This document shows, in pieces, positions 41,391 through 48,415 of a DNA stretch of 48,415 nt. Position 1 is the stretch's first letter. Each line of letters opens with the position of its first letter. Below the pieces are notes generated by a model. The model was not told where the DNA came from. It searched no databases and worked only from the letters and a program-made list of their open reading frames with translations. The DNA comes from Lachnospiraceae bacterium (lineage in GTDB: Bacteria; Bacillota; Clostridia; Lachnospirales; Lachnospiraceae). Location: assembly GCA_017938145.1 (NCBI GenBank), contig JAGBCB010000028.1, forward strand, positions 1-48,415, written 5' to 3'. Position numbers and translations under genes: made by a program.

Positions 41391-42942
41391 TACGTCAAAG
41401 TGCATATTAGAGCGGTTATATGAATACACGGAGGCGCCATATGATGAAACAGATATGTCGGTGGAATTGCAAAAGATAAAAGAAGAACACCGGAAGATGG
41501 TTTCTTCCTGCATTAGGAACTGCTGCTCAGGAAATTTTGGTGCAAAAGAAACGGTCAAAGAGCTGGTATATGACATTTGTACGGAATTATTTCCGAAGAG
41601 AGAAGATTATCTGAAACTAATACCGTTTGATGTGCCGGTTAAGATGCAGGCCTGGCATCAATTGGAAGCATTGGTCTTTTATATGGATAAGCAGGTAAAT
41701 AATCAGGGATTCCGGTTACTTTGTGAAACTTTTGGGTGGAATAAAGCCGGAAGAGTAGTGTCTGAAACGGACATAGACAATGCTTATCGGAATCTCCATC
41801 CGATTTTTTCGGAACCGGAGGAAAGACAGATTCTGGTGCAGATATTGTTTGCCATGACTGTTGGATTGGGTAAAATTGATACACTAAATCAACAGACAGG
41901 ATTTATTGAAGAAATCCAAATCGGAATGACCGGAAAAAATAGTCGGAATGGGGTTCATATTATGGCAAAGGGGAGCCTGTTTCTTCTAAGTGCAATACAG
42001 TTCGAGTCGGAAGAAGAACAGAAAAGAGTACTTCGTAATCTGATTAAAGACGGAAAAGGAGGTGAATTAACTCAAAATCATCCCATGTTGGTTGTAGATA
42101 CTGTGGATGGAAGAAGAATATCCGTGTCAAGACCTCCGGCATCGGATATGTGGGCGGGGTTGATTAGAAAATTTGACACAATATATGATGTTTCTCTGGA
42201 CAATTTATACCGGAGTTATTCAGGGGACGAAAAGCTGCCGCTCCTTTTAAGGTTTCTGGTTCGGTCGGGTAGAAATATTGCAATTACCGGAGAAATGGCT
42301 TCCGGTAAAACGACGTTGTTTCGCGCTTGTCTGGCAGAGGCGAGAAAGGATTTAAATATCCGGGTAATAGAGTCAGAGAATTTTGAATTAAATGTCCGGG
42401 ATTTTATGCCTCATGCCAATTCACTGACAATGAGAGTAACAGAGCAAACACCTGCAGAAGATGTATTGGCGTTTGCCAGAAAGACTACAGGACAGATTTT
42501 TGCTGTTGGTGAAATTACTTCTGCAGCGGTAGCGTTAATGGCAATGGATTTATCGAAAATAGCTTCCCAGTTGTTTTTTTCTGCGCATTATGTTTCGACA
42601 GAGCATATGATTGCCGATTTTAAAAATGCAAAATTGTGTGAAGGCGGATACTCAGAAGAGACGATGGCAGAATGTGATGCCGCACGTGCGTTGGGGTTTG
42701 ATATTCATCTAAAAATAAAAGCAGGGCAGCGTTATGTGCAATATATTAATGAGGTGATACCTGTAACAGAAGGTTATGAAGCAAGAGAAACGTCATATGA
42801 AATCCGGCAGATTTATAGGTATGATGAAGAAGAAAGGAGAGGAAAAATTGTAAATTCTCCGGGAAAGGATTGCTATGAAAGAGCAAAGCAGTTATTGGAA
42901 CCAGAAGAGTATTTTGAATTTGTCCGTTTCTTTGAAAAATAA
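41326..42942 (+). CDS. CpaF/TadA-type secretion ATPase
   Basis: A 538-residue type II/IV secretion ATPase. Residues about 60-300 are the N-terminal domain. Walker A is G322-E-M-A-S-G-K-T329-T, the Asp-box region is V-I-E-S-E-N-F-E-L, Walker B reads I-F-A-V-G-E-I-T-S-A, and the His-box reads F-F-S-A-H-Y-V-S-T. The usual G-E-(I/V/M)-R-G and T-x-H motifs are altered, so the protein is divergent but probably an active motor that drives pilin assembly. AGAGGAAAACT precedes the start inside the previous gene. Confidence 0.85.
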   Translation: MNLLFKSKKQQKESRKNFSFCDTSKCILERLYEYTEAPYDETDMSVELQKIKEEHRKMVSSCIRNCCSGNFGAKETVKELVYDICTELFPKREDYLKLIPFDVPVKMQAWHQLEALVFYMDKQVNNQGFRLLCETFGWNKAGRVVSETDIDNAYRNLHPIFSEPEERQILVQILFAMTVGLGKIDTLNQQTGFIEEIQIGMTGKNSRNGVHIMAKGSLFLLSAIQFESEEEQKRVLRNLIKDGKGGELTQNHPMLVVDTVDGRRISVSRPPASDMWAGLIRKFDTIYDVSLDNLYRSYSGDEKLPLLLRFLVRSGRNIAITGEMASGKTTLFRACLAEARKDLNIRVIESENFELNVRDFMPHANSLTMRVTEQTPAEDVLAFARKTTGQIFAVGEITSAAVALMAMDLSKIASQLFFSAHYVSTEHMIADFKNAKLCEGGYSEETMAECDAARALGFDIHLKIKAGQRYVQYINEVIPVTEGYEARETSYEIRQIYRYDEEERRGKIVNSPGKDCYERAKQLLEPEEYFEFVRFFEK

Positions 42943-44761
42943 GTATTTGAAAATTTGTCCCTACGGAAAAAAGCAATTGGATTTTTTGGTAAGTAAAAGT
43001 ATAAAGGATACGGTTATTATATTAGTCCCCGTAGTCGGCTTCGTTTATGCTTGGAACGGAATGTTTCAAAATGGTTCTTGGATGTATTTATGTGAAAGTA
43101 TGGTTCTTGCAATATATCTGGTAGTTACTGAGGTGCCGAATTGCCGCTTGAAGGAAAAGGAAAATCAGATTTTTAATAATTTTGTGCTTTATTTTCCAAG
43201 AGTTAAGCATCATTACAGGGCATGTCATCATATATCTAATGCAATTGTGAATGCGGCTGAAGGAATGGGGCTTGAAATGGAACAGTTAGCGTTGGAACTT
43301 TACCGCTTGTTAATGGAAAATAATAAAAAAGCTAATATCAGGTCATATATTGAAAACCGTGAGATTAACCGCTATTGGAAGTTATTTTTAATTCAGGCAT
43401 ATGAAGCGTCCGAGAAAGGTGATGTTTGTTTTTCGGAAAACATAGAACATATCCGTATGGAATTGATGGAAGAAATTTACCGGAGAAAGTCCAGGGAATA
43501 CGCTTATACAGGGTATGTTTTTGTGACGGTTGCTCCCTTTTTTATGATGCCGGTTTTAAAAACGTGGGGATTGGAATTTACATCAGAATTAAGTACTTTT
43601 TATGCAGGAACCGGCAGATTCCTGGAAATGCTGATTTTTGTTATCACTATAATCATATATAATCTGATTGTTGAAGCAAAGGAAATGGTTTTTTTGTCCG
43701 GGAAAAAGCAGGAGACTATCTGGAATTCAGATGTTTTATACCGGACTAAACTGATAAGAAAAATAATTGGGGAATTTGAGTCAGCAAAAGGAAAGCTAAG
43801 CACAAAAATAAAGAAACTATTATTGCAATCGGGACAAGCAATAACATACGGACAAGTATGCTTCCAGATGATATGTTATGCAGTAACGGTTTTTCTGTTG
43901 ATGGCAGCTTTCTTGTCTTCAGGACATACGAGGGAACAAAGGGAAATACTGGTACATGTGGATAATATGCAGGAGATTGTTCCGGTAGTCAGTGATGAAA
44001 AAAGGAATATGTTAGAACAATATATTTTAGAAATTACAGAGGTATGTTGCAGAGAAAAAGATGTGAAAACAGAAACAGTAAAAAGCTTATTAAGACAAAG
44101 AATCCGGCTTGGCAATGAATTTACTGAGAATGCTGTAGTGAGAGAAATAATGAAGAAATTACACCGGTTCAGTCAAGCAAAAGGAACTATTCCTGAACTG
44201 CTGCTATGCTTTTTGTGTGGGTATATAGCAGGTATATTACCTTTATTAAGACTTTCTTTTATTGCAAGTATGATACGGAAAGAAGCAGAGTATGAAGTCA
44301 GACAGTTTCAATCACTGGTACTGATGGAGCGTAAAAATCCGGGGGTAACTGTAATGAGTTTACTGGAGGACATGGAGGCATTTTCCATATGTTATAAAGA
44401 TGTTTTCCGACATTGTATTAATTCCTATGGATTTGATGACCCAAAGGCTTTACTTCAGTTAAAACAGCAGGGCATGATTATTTGCTCCGGTTTTGAAGGA
44501 CTGGCAGATGCGTTTCTATGTGTGGATGAAGTCGGTATAGAAGAAGCATTTGCGGAAATAGAAAATGATCGTAAATTACTGGAGAGAATAACCCGATTGG
44601 ATATGAAAATGTCACTGGAGAAAAAGAAAGATTATATTGACCTGTTAGTAAGAATTCCGATGGCCTTGGCAATAGGGGCATATTTTATACTACCATTCTT
44701 TTTTTATTCTCTGCAAGGTGTATCGGAAGTGTTTGAATTACTGGAAGAAATGCAGATTTAA
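42875..44761 (+). CDS. Fused TadB/TadC-like inner membrane platform protein
   Basis: A 628-residue protein with about seven membrane segments (near residues 40-60, 66-85, 207-230, 247-266, 330-350, 445-470 and 590-615) separated by two cytosolic regions. This is the arrangement expected if TadB and TadC (T2SS-F type) were joined in one chain. Such proteins form the platform on which CpaF acts. The start at 42875 has GGAAAGGA 5 nt upstream and overlaps CpaF by 68 bp. The family assignment is from topology and neighbours rather than strong motifs. Confidence 0.65.
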   Translation: MKEQSSYWNQKSILNLSVSLKNKYLKICPYGKKQLDFLVSKSIKDTVIILVPVVGFVYAWNGMFQNGSWMYLCESMVLAIYLVVTEVPNCRLKEKENQIFNNFVLYFPRVKHHYRACHHISNAIVNAAEGMGLEMEQLALELYRLLMENNKKANIRSYIENREINRYWKLFLIQAYEASEKGDVCFSENIEHIRMELMEEIYRRKSREYAYTGYVFVTVAPFFMMPVLKTWGLEFTSELSTFYAGTGRFLEMLIFVITIIIYNLIVEAKEMVFLSGKKQETIWNSDVLYRTKLIRKIIGEFESAKGKLSTKIKKLLLQSGQAITYGQVCFQMICYAVTVFLLMAAFLSSGHTREQREILVHVDNMQEIVPVVSDEKRNMLEQYILEITEVCCREKDVKTETVKSLLRQRIRLGNEFTENAVVREIMKKLHRFSQAKGTIPELLLCFLCGYIAGILPLLRLSFIASMIRKEAEYEVRQFQSLVLMERKNPGVTVMSLLEDMEAFSICYKDVFRHCINSYGFDDPKALLQLKQQGMIICSGFEGLADAFLCVDEVGIEEAFAEIENDRKLLERITRLDMKMSLEKKKDYIDLLVRIPMALAIGAYFILPFFFYSLQGVSEVFELLEEMQI

Positions 44762-44773
44762 AGGAGATGATTT

Positions 44774-45199
44774 ATGAATATCAGTAAAGAGTTTCTTATG
44801 GAAGCTGTTGGATTATCGTTATTGGTTGCTCTGATTTTGATAGGAATGCAGATGTTTCATAAAACAATAAAGATAACTACGCTCTTGCAAAATAATCAGG
44901 AAGAAAGTATCACCCAATTGGAAGAATATGATCTTGTAAAATATGAGGATTTGCTTTTGGATGGAATGACAGTTCTGGGTTACATAAAAAAAGTGGTAGG
45001 AGAGCATCAGTTGCCGGTTATTGTGGAAGAAAAACAGAAAAAGTTTTCTGTAACTGAGCGGGCAGAATTTGGACTGCTAAGGGACGTGGAGTCGGAAAAG
45101 TATATATATCCATATGCCTTATATAAGTGTAAGGTGATTCGTGATGAAAATGATGTTATTACAGAAATTAACTTAGTGAGAGAACAGGAAGGAGATTAA
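44774..45199 (+). CDS. Pilin-like small membrane protein 1
   Basis: A 141-residue protein with a short N-terminus, one membrane helix (about residues 12-28, L-S-L-L-V-A-L-I-L-I-G-M) and a soluble C-terminal domain. The layout E-A-V-G followed by the membrane helix resembles K-N-A-V-G of the next gene, so the two are probably paralogues. This is the form of pilin or pseudopilin subunits of Tad-like machines, although no classic prepilin cleavage site (G before F/M-x-x-x-E) is seen. AAAGGAG precedes the ATG. Confidence 0.5.
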   Translation: MNISKEFLMEAVGLSLLVALILIGMQMFHKTIKITTLLQNNQEESITQLEEYDLVKYEDLLLDGMTVLGYIKKVVGEHQLPVIVEEKQKKFSVTERAEFGLLRDVESEKYIYPYALYKCKVIRDENDVITEINLVREQEGD

Positions 45200-45202
45200 G
45201 GA

Positions 45203-45658
45203 ATGAGTGCATCGAAAAGTTTTATAAAAAATGCAGTGGGAATATTGATTGTGGTTGCAATATGCTTTGTTGCTGTGACAATTTACAAAAAAGGAAATGC
45301 GAGCATAAACAGTTCTATCAGTGATTATGATGAAATAGTATCCCAGTTTGATAATGCAAAATTAAAAAATTATGATAATTCCACGGCATCCGGAAGTCAG
45401 ATTGTGGATTTATTAAAAAACTTAAAGGAAGAAGATGGTGTAACAATTATTGTATCTAATGGCTATACAGTGCAGAAAAGTGAGAGTGCCCAGGAATATA
45501 CCTATGAAGGTATCTATGAAAAAGGTGCGACGATTCTGCAGGATATTATAGATAAAACAAATAACAAAAGATACATTAATCCGAATGCTTCGTTTACCTC
45601 CACGGTAGTTTATGATGAAAACAGAGAAATATCCGCCATAGTTTTTGTTCAAAAATAA
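45203..45658 (+). CDS. Pilin-like small membrane protein 2
   Basis: A 151-residue protein: K-N-A-V-G-I-L-I-V-V-A-I-C-F-V-A-V membrane helix at about 9-27, then a Ser/Asn/Asp-rich soluble domain with S-G-S-Q-I-V-D-L-L near residue 66. It reads as the major candidate for an exported Flp/pilin-like subunit because of its small size, Ser/Thr content and good ribosome site (GGAAGGAG). No prepilin peptidase gene is in the window to mature it. Confidence 0.5.
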   Translation: MSASKSFIKNAVGILIVVAICFVAVTIYKKGNASINSSISDYDEIVSQFDNAKLKNYDNSTASGSQIVDLLKNLKEEDGVTIIVSNGYTVQKSESAQEYTYEGIYEKGATILQDIIDKTNNKRYINPNASFTSTVVYDENREISAIVFVQK

Positions 45659-45840
45659 TGAGAAAAATAAAAGATGTTTTACAGCTGGCGATGGTGGTTC
45701 TTTGGTTTGTGATTGCTGTTATGGTGTTATTGAAGTCATACAAGTTATTTGTAAGGGGATATCAAATGCTGGGTAACGAAATAAAGCATCCTTCAATTGA
45801 GACACTAAAAGAAGAGTGGAAAGGAGATGCGGCAGAATGA
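45658..45840 (+). CDS. Small single-span membrane protein
   Basis: A 60-residue protein with a basic start and one membrane helix (about residues 9-28). Its ATG overlaps the preceding stop (TAATG) and its stop overlaps the next start (ATGA), so it is tightly coupled on both sides. It may be a minor subunit or an assembly factor of the Tad-like machine. Unrecognised. Confidence 0.6.
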   Translation: MRKIKDVLQLAMVVLWFVIAVMVLLKSYKLFVRGYQMLGNEIKHPSIETLKEEWKGDAAE

Positions 45841-46280
45841 AAGTTGCCCAGAGGACAGTTTTGCTGATAGGAGTTTTTCTGATTATTATTTCTTGCATGC
45901 TGTTTGTAATGGTAGAGGCGGAGGACTATTATACTGAAAAGTGGGAAACTGTGCAGTTGGAACGTTTTATAAATAATTTATGCAGAAACGGAAAAATAAC
46001 AGAGAATGACTATATACTTTTTCATGATGCTTTGAGTGGTAACGGAAAAATAACAGAAATCAGAGTAGAGGAGTATCTAACGGAACAGGATCTTCAAAAG
46101 AACAATTATTATGTGCCGGTGGTTTGGGAGGAAATCAGGGATATTCTAATGAAAGATAACTATTATTGTTTTACATCCGGAAGTATTGTACAGGTTAGAG
46201 TTACATATGGAAAACCGTTTCGGGAACAGGTGATTTGCAGGGTTGGCCGCATAAAAGAAAGGGTTAATAATGGTACATAA
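45837..46280 (+). CDS. Membrane-anchored protein of the Tad-like cluster
   Basis: A 147-residue protein with an N-terminal membrane anchor (about residues 7-27) and an exported domain that contains L-C-R-N-G-K-I-T-E-N-D-Y-I-L-F-H-D-A-L. A similar S-G-K-V-T-K-D-D-Y-E-S-L-H-R-N-L segment is in the next gene, so the two share a domain, as TadE/TadF-like minor subunits often do. ATG 45837 overlaps the previous stop and has AAAGGAG upstream. Confidence 0.55.
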   Translation: MKVAQRTVLLIGVFLIIISCMLFVMVEAEDYYTEKWETVQLERFINNLCRNGKITENDYILFHDALSGNGKITEIRVEEYLTEQDLQKNNYYVPVVWEEIRDILMKDNYYCFTSGSIVQVRVTYGKPFREQVICRVGRIKERVNNGT

Positions 46281-47541
46281 ACTATTAGAAGACTTATTGG
46301 ATAATTTTTTGTTTGCGGTTGGTGTTTTTTGCGTTTTAATTTTTTTTATTATATACTGGGAGCGGTCTTTTCAAATCAGGTATGCAGAAGTTGTTATACA
46401 TGATTTTCTGTGGAAAGCGTCGGTTTCGGGCAAGGTGACAAAGGATGATTATGAAAGTCTGCACCGGAATTTATATTCCATTGATCCAAAATATGATTTG
46501 GAAATGCAATGGGTACAGTATTTGGAACATCCGGAGTATAAGCTTTTTTCCGAGAATGAATTAAAACAATATTTTCAAGAAAGAAATATAAAAAAGAATA
46601 TTTTATTGAAGGAGTATGATTCTCCAGTGCTTCAGGCAAAACCAGAGGAGCTAACCTTACAAAAGGAAACAAATGCTTCCTTGTTAGCGGCTGAAAAGAC
46701 GGAACTTCTTCCGCTTCCAATGGATGGTACTGAAACAGTGGTTACCGCCGTACGTCCGGAGCAGGAGGTCTATGAGGGAGAAAAATTGATTACCCTTTGT
46801 AAGGTATTATCGCAAAACGTGAATTATTATGTAGAGGCGAAAGATGTTATTGCGAAAAACTCCGGAGAGATTGATTTGGAAGTTGTGGTAGATGGAATTG
46901 TATATAAGGTACCGGTACAGGTTATTTGTCATCCACGGATAGTCGAATGTAAAAATGGTCATACGGTTACTAATGAAAAAATGATTATCGAAAGCCAAAA
47001 ACAAACCGGAATAATTCTTTGCCCGTATTGCAGATTACTTTCTGGGAGGATTTCTTGTGATATTTCAGAATTGTCCATAAAAGCAGGAGAAAAACTGACA
47101 AGAGACAACATAGGAATTCATGTGTACTATATGGATGAAAGCTATGCCTATATTACACCGGAGTCGGAGGGGTGGCAGGATAACTATGATGAAGAGTTTT
47201 GCGGAAGGCAGCTGGTGACAATCAGGTACCGGAATGCAGAAACCCGGCTTGTGATTTCATCTGAAAACAGTAATTGTATCCAGTGCGGGAATAAATGCAA
47301 CGATAGATGTGCAGAAGATTATGAAAATTATCCCTACTGCTTGAAATGTCTTAGCAGAAAATATATATTTACGGGACAGGTTCGGACGGAAGAACAGATA
47401 CTTTATGGGAATGAACTGTTATCCATATTAGATACTAACCGGGAATTGATTTTTTCACGAGGTGATTTCATTGTGTTAAAATATGGATTGGGAAGACGCA
47501 AAACAATAGTTCAAAGAAAAGTATCAATAGACGGAACATAA
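46270..47541 (+). CDS. Membrane-anchored protein with cysteine clusters
   Basis: A 423-residue protein with a membrane segment at about residues 12-32, the S-G-K-V-T-K-D-D-Y domain shared with the preceding gene (about 50-110), a linker, and a C-terminal part with C-P-Y-C ... C (near 257-269) and C-I-Q-C-G-N-K-C-N-D-R-C ... C-L-K-C (near 337-359). These pairs look like zinc-ribbon or disulfide clusters; on the exported side they would be unusual. It overlaps the previous gene by 11 bp. It might be the large tip or adhesin-like subunit. No family recognised. Confidence 0.5.
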   Translation: MVHKLLEDLLDNFLFAVGVFCVLIFFIIYWERSFQIRYAEVVIHDFLWKASVSGKVTKDDYESLHRNLYSIDPKYDLEMQWVQYLEHPEYKLFSENELKQYFQERNIKKNILLKEYDSPVLQAKPEELTLQKETNASLLAAEKTELLPLPMDGTETVVTAVRPEQEVYEGEKLITLCKVLSQNVNYYVEAKDVIAKNSGEIDLEVVVDGIVYKVPVQVICHPRIVECKNGHTVTNEKMIIESQKQTGIILCPYCRLLSGRISCDISELSIKAGEKLTRDNIGIHVYYMDESYAYITPESEGWQDNYDEEFCGRQLVTIRYRNAETRLVISSENSNCIQCGNKCNDRCAEDYENYPYCLKCLSRKYIFTGQVRTEEQILYGNELLSILDTNRELIFSRGDFIVLKYGLGRRKTIVQRKVSIDGT

Positions 47542-47553
47542 GGGAAGAAAAAA

Positions 47554-48252
47554 ATGAAACAGGGACATTTTTTTATGGTGTTTCTCTTTATTGCATGCAG
47601 TTGTTTTGTAGCTTTATATGTCGTACAAAAGAAATATGATACAATCACGAAAGAAAAACAGTGGATGGAGAGTATTTTGCTGCAAGCATTAGAGGACACG
47701 GGAAATAAATGTAAAATTGTAATAAAAGAAGATGAGGAAAGGAAGAAGCAAATGATGGAAGCTGCTTTTTCTGACGCATTTTCAAGTTTCATAGGTAGAG
47801 ATATTGTATTGGAGGAAAAGGATTTTTGGAGAATCTATATTCCGATGCTGATTCTGGTAGAAGAGGATGGGGCTTTCTTTTATCATTTGCAGGCAGATGC
47901 AAAACAATTGAGGCATATTTGGACGGATAAAATTTTTTTCAATTTTCCGGAGGAATGTAATGATACAAAGAAAAAAGCACTGATGGCAGATACTTTGGAG
48001 CAAAAAGCTTCAGAAATTATATCAGAGCATAATATAATTGCTTCGCAGTATGGCATGAATTATCGTTTTTATCTTCCTATGTTCTTTCAGGATTCACACC
48101 GTATTCCGGAATTTCCAATGTTGTTTGTAGTATTTCAGGGATGGCCTTTGGATACTTCCGGGACATCTTTTTACAATGCTTGTATTGATGCAGGTATATT
48201 TTTACGTCCTAATAAAAAATCGGAACCGGAACCGCTCAAGATAATTGAATGA
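47554..48252 (+). CDS. Membrane-anchored exported protein, last gene of the Tad-like cluster
   Basis: A 232-residue protein with an N-terminal membrane helix (about residues 5-24) and a short coiled region, then a mixed soluble domain with no recognised motif. AAGGGAAG precedes the ATG. It is the last gene before the IS3-family element, and no terminator separates the two except the inverted repeat inside the IS end. Possibly a minor pilin or assembly factor. Confidence 0.5.
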   Translation: MKQGHFFMVFLFIACSCFVALYVVQKKYDTITKEKQWMESILLQALEDTGNKCKIVIKEDEERKKQMMEAAFSDAFSSFIGRDIVLEEKDFWRIYIPMLILVEEDGAFFYHLQADAKQLRHIWTDKIFFNFPEECNDTKKKALMADTLEQKASEIISEHNIIASQYGMNYRFYLPMFFQDSHRIPEFPMLFVVFQGWPLDTSGTSFYNACIDAGIFLRPNKKSEPEPLKIIE

Positions 48253-48280
48253 CAAAAGAAAAGAGCCGATGAATATGATA

Positions 48281-48415
48281 TGATTCCCCTTAAGTAGACA
48301 AGGTAAATAACCAAATCTACTTAAGGGGGATTTTTTATGTATCGAAAATATACGCCAGAGGAAAAAATAAAAATTGTCAGGGGATATATAAAGGGCGAAT
48401 ACTCTTGGAGTGAAA
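48281..48415 (+). mobile_element. IS3-family insertion sequence, left part
   Basis: A left end starting TGATTCCCCTTAAGTAGA (48281-48298) is followed by an inverted copy, TCTACTTAAGGGGGAT (48316-48331), forming a long stem. A transposase gene starts at 48337. The element continues past the window. The start at 48281 is inferred from the TG terminus and cannot be confirmed without the right end or target duplication. Confidence 0.6.
48337..48415 (+). CDS. IS3-type transposase OrfA, N-terminal part (partial)
   Basis: The 26 codons visible read M-Y-R-K-Y-T-P-E-E-K-I-K-I-V-R-G-Y-I-K-G-E-Y-S-W-S-E. This is the start of an HTH_28/IS3 OrfA-type DNA-binding domain (Y-T-P-E-E-K-x-x-I-V). It is cut by the window edge. 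The ribosome site GGGGG lies inside the inverted repeat. Confidence 0.75.
   Translation, partial: MYRKYTPEEKIKIVRGYIKGEYSWSE

Noticed and set aside
48281-48331. Terminator of the Tad-like operon independent of the IS
   Set aside because: Although the stem is long and followed by T6, both arms are part of the IS end, so it is more simply explained as IS structure, although it may terminate transcription in effect.

Overview
The window reads as a low-to-moderate GC Firmicute, most likely a gut Lachnospiraceae. Supporting signs are Gram-positive Shine-Dalgarno sites, BspA-type (DUF285) surface repeats, a fused SEDS-PBP wall synthase, a comFB-type gene and a divergent Tad-like pilus cluster. It has three blocks. 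Genus and species cannot be read from the sequence.

Block 1 (about 1-23035) is the right-hand part of an integrative conjugative element (ICE). It opens with the 3' end of a group II intron and a lone HEPN-motif protein. A surface module follows: a duplicated-module BspA adhesin, a small possible lipoprotein, two paralogous secreted proteins and a Pro/Thr-stalk membrane protein. Next come a membrane coiled-coil protein, a minimal HD-GYP phosphodiesterase and an ArdC-like protein. An AT-rich cargo cassette (11101-14893) encodes an XRE regulator, an OLD-like ATPase, a stand-alone TOPRIM/DUF3226 nuclease and a zinc-ribbon/HNH-like protein. It reads as an anti-phage defence operon driven by a tandemly duplicated promoter-operator. 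A 506-bp gene-free stretch after it holds a strongly structured RNA-like element and a terminator. Transfer genes follow: a small conserved protein, a VirB4-like ATPase and a 1021-residue membrane protein. Xis and a Tn916-type tyrosine integrase close the element. Three operons of this block share a CCCCTCTATAT promoter/leader motif. Relaxase, coupling protein and most channel genes are not in the window and would lie to the left.

Block 2 (about 23036-37360) is ordinary chromosome: a YprB-type exonuclease facing a small zinc-ribbon protein, ruvA and ruvB; zapA; a U32 peptidase; a SEDS-PBP fusion; a NUDIX hydrolase; tRNA-Leu(CAA); comFB; argH; a small protein; and a Ca2+-type P-type ATPase.

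Block 3 (about 37513-48252) is one long plus-strand operon of 12 genes for a divergent Tad/Flp-like secretion or pilus machine. It has three ParA/MinD-fold proteins (two without a P-loop), a CpaB/RcpC SAF protein, a CpaF N-domain-only paralogue, a full CpaF ATPase, a fused TadB/TadC-like membrane protein, and six small or anchored membrane proteins, one carrying cysteine clusters. An IS3-family element begins directly after it and runs off the window.

The most novel-looking parts are the defence cassette with its phased operators, the structured RNA at 15021-15156, the promoter-inside-terminator arrangement in front of int, and the divergent Tad-like cluster.
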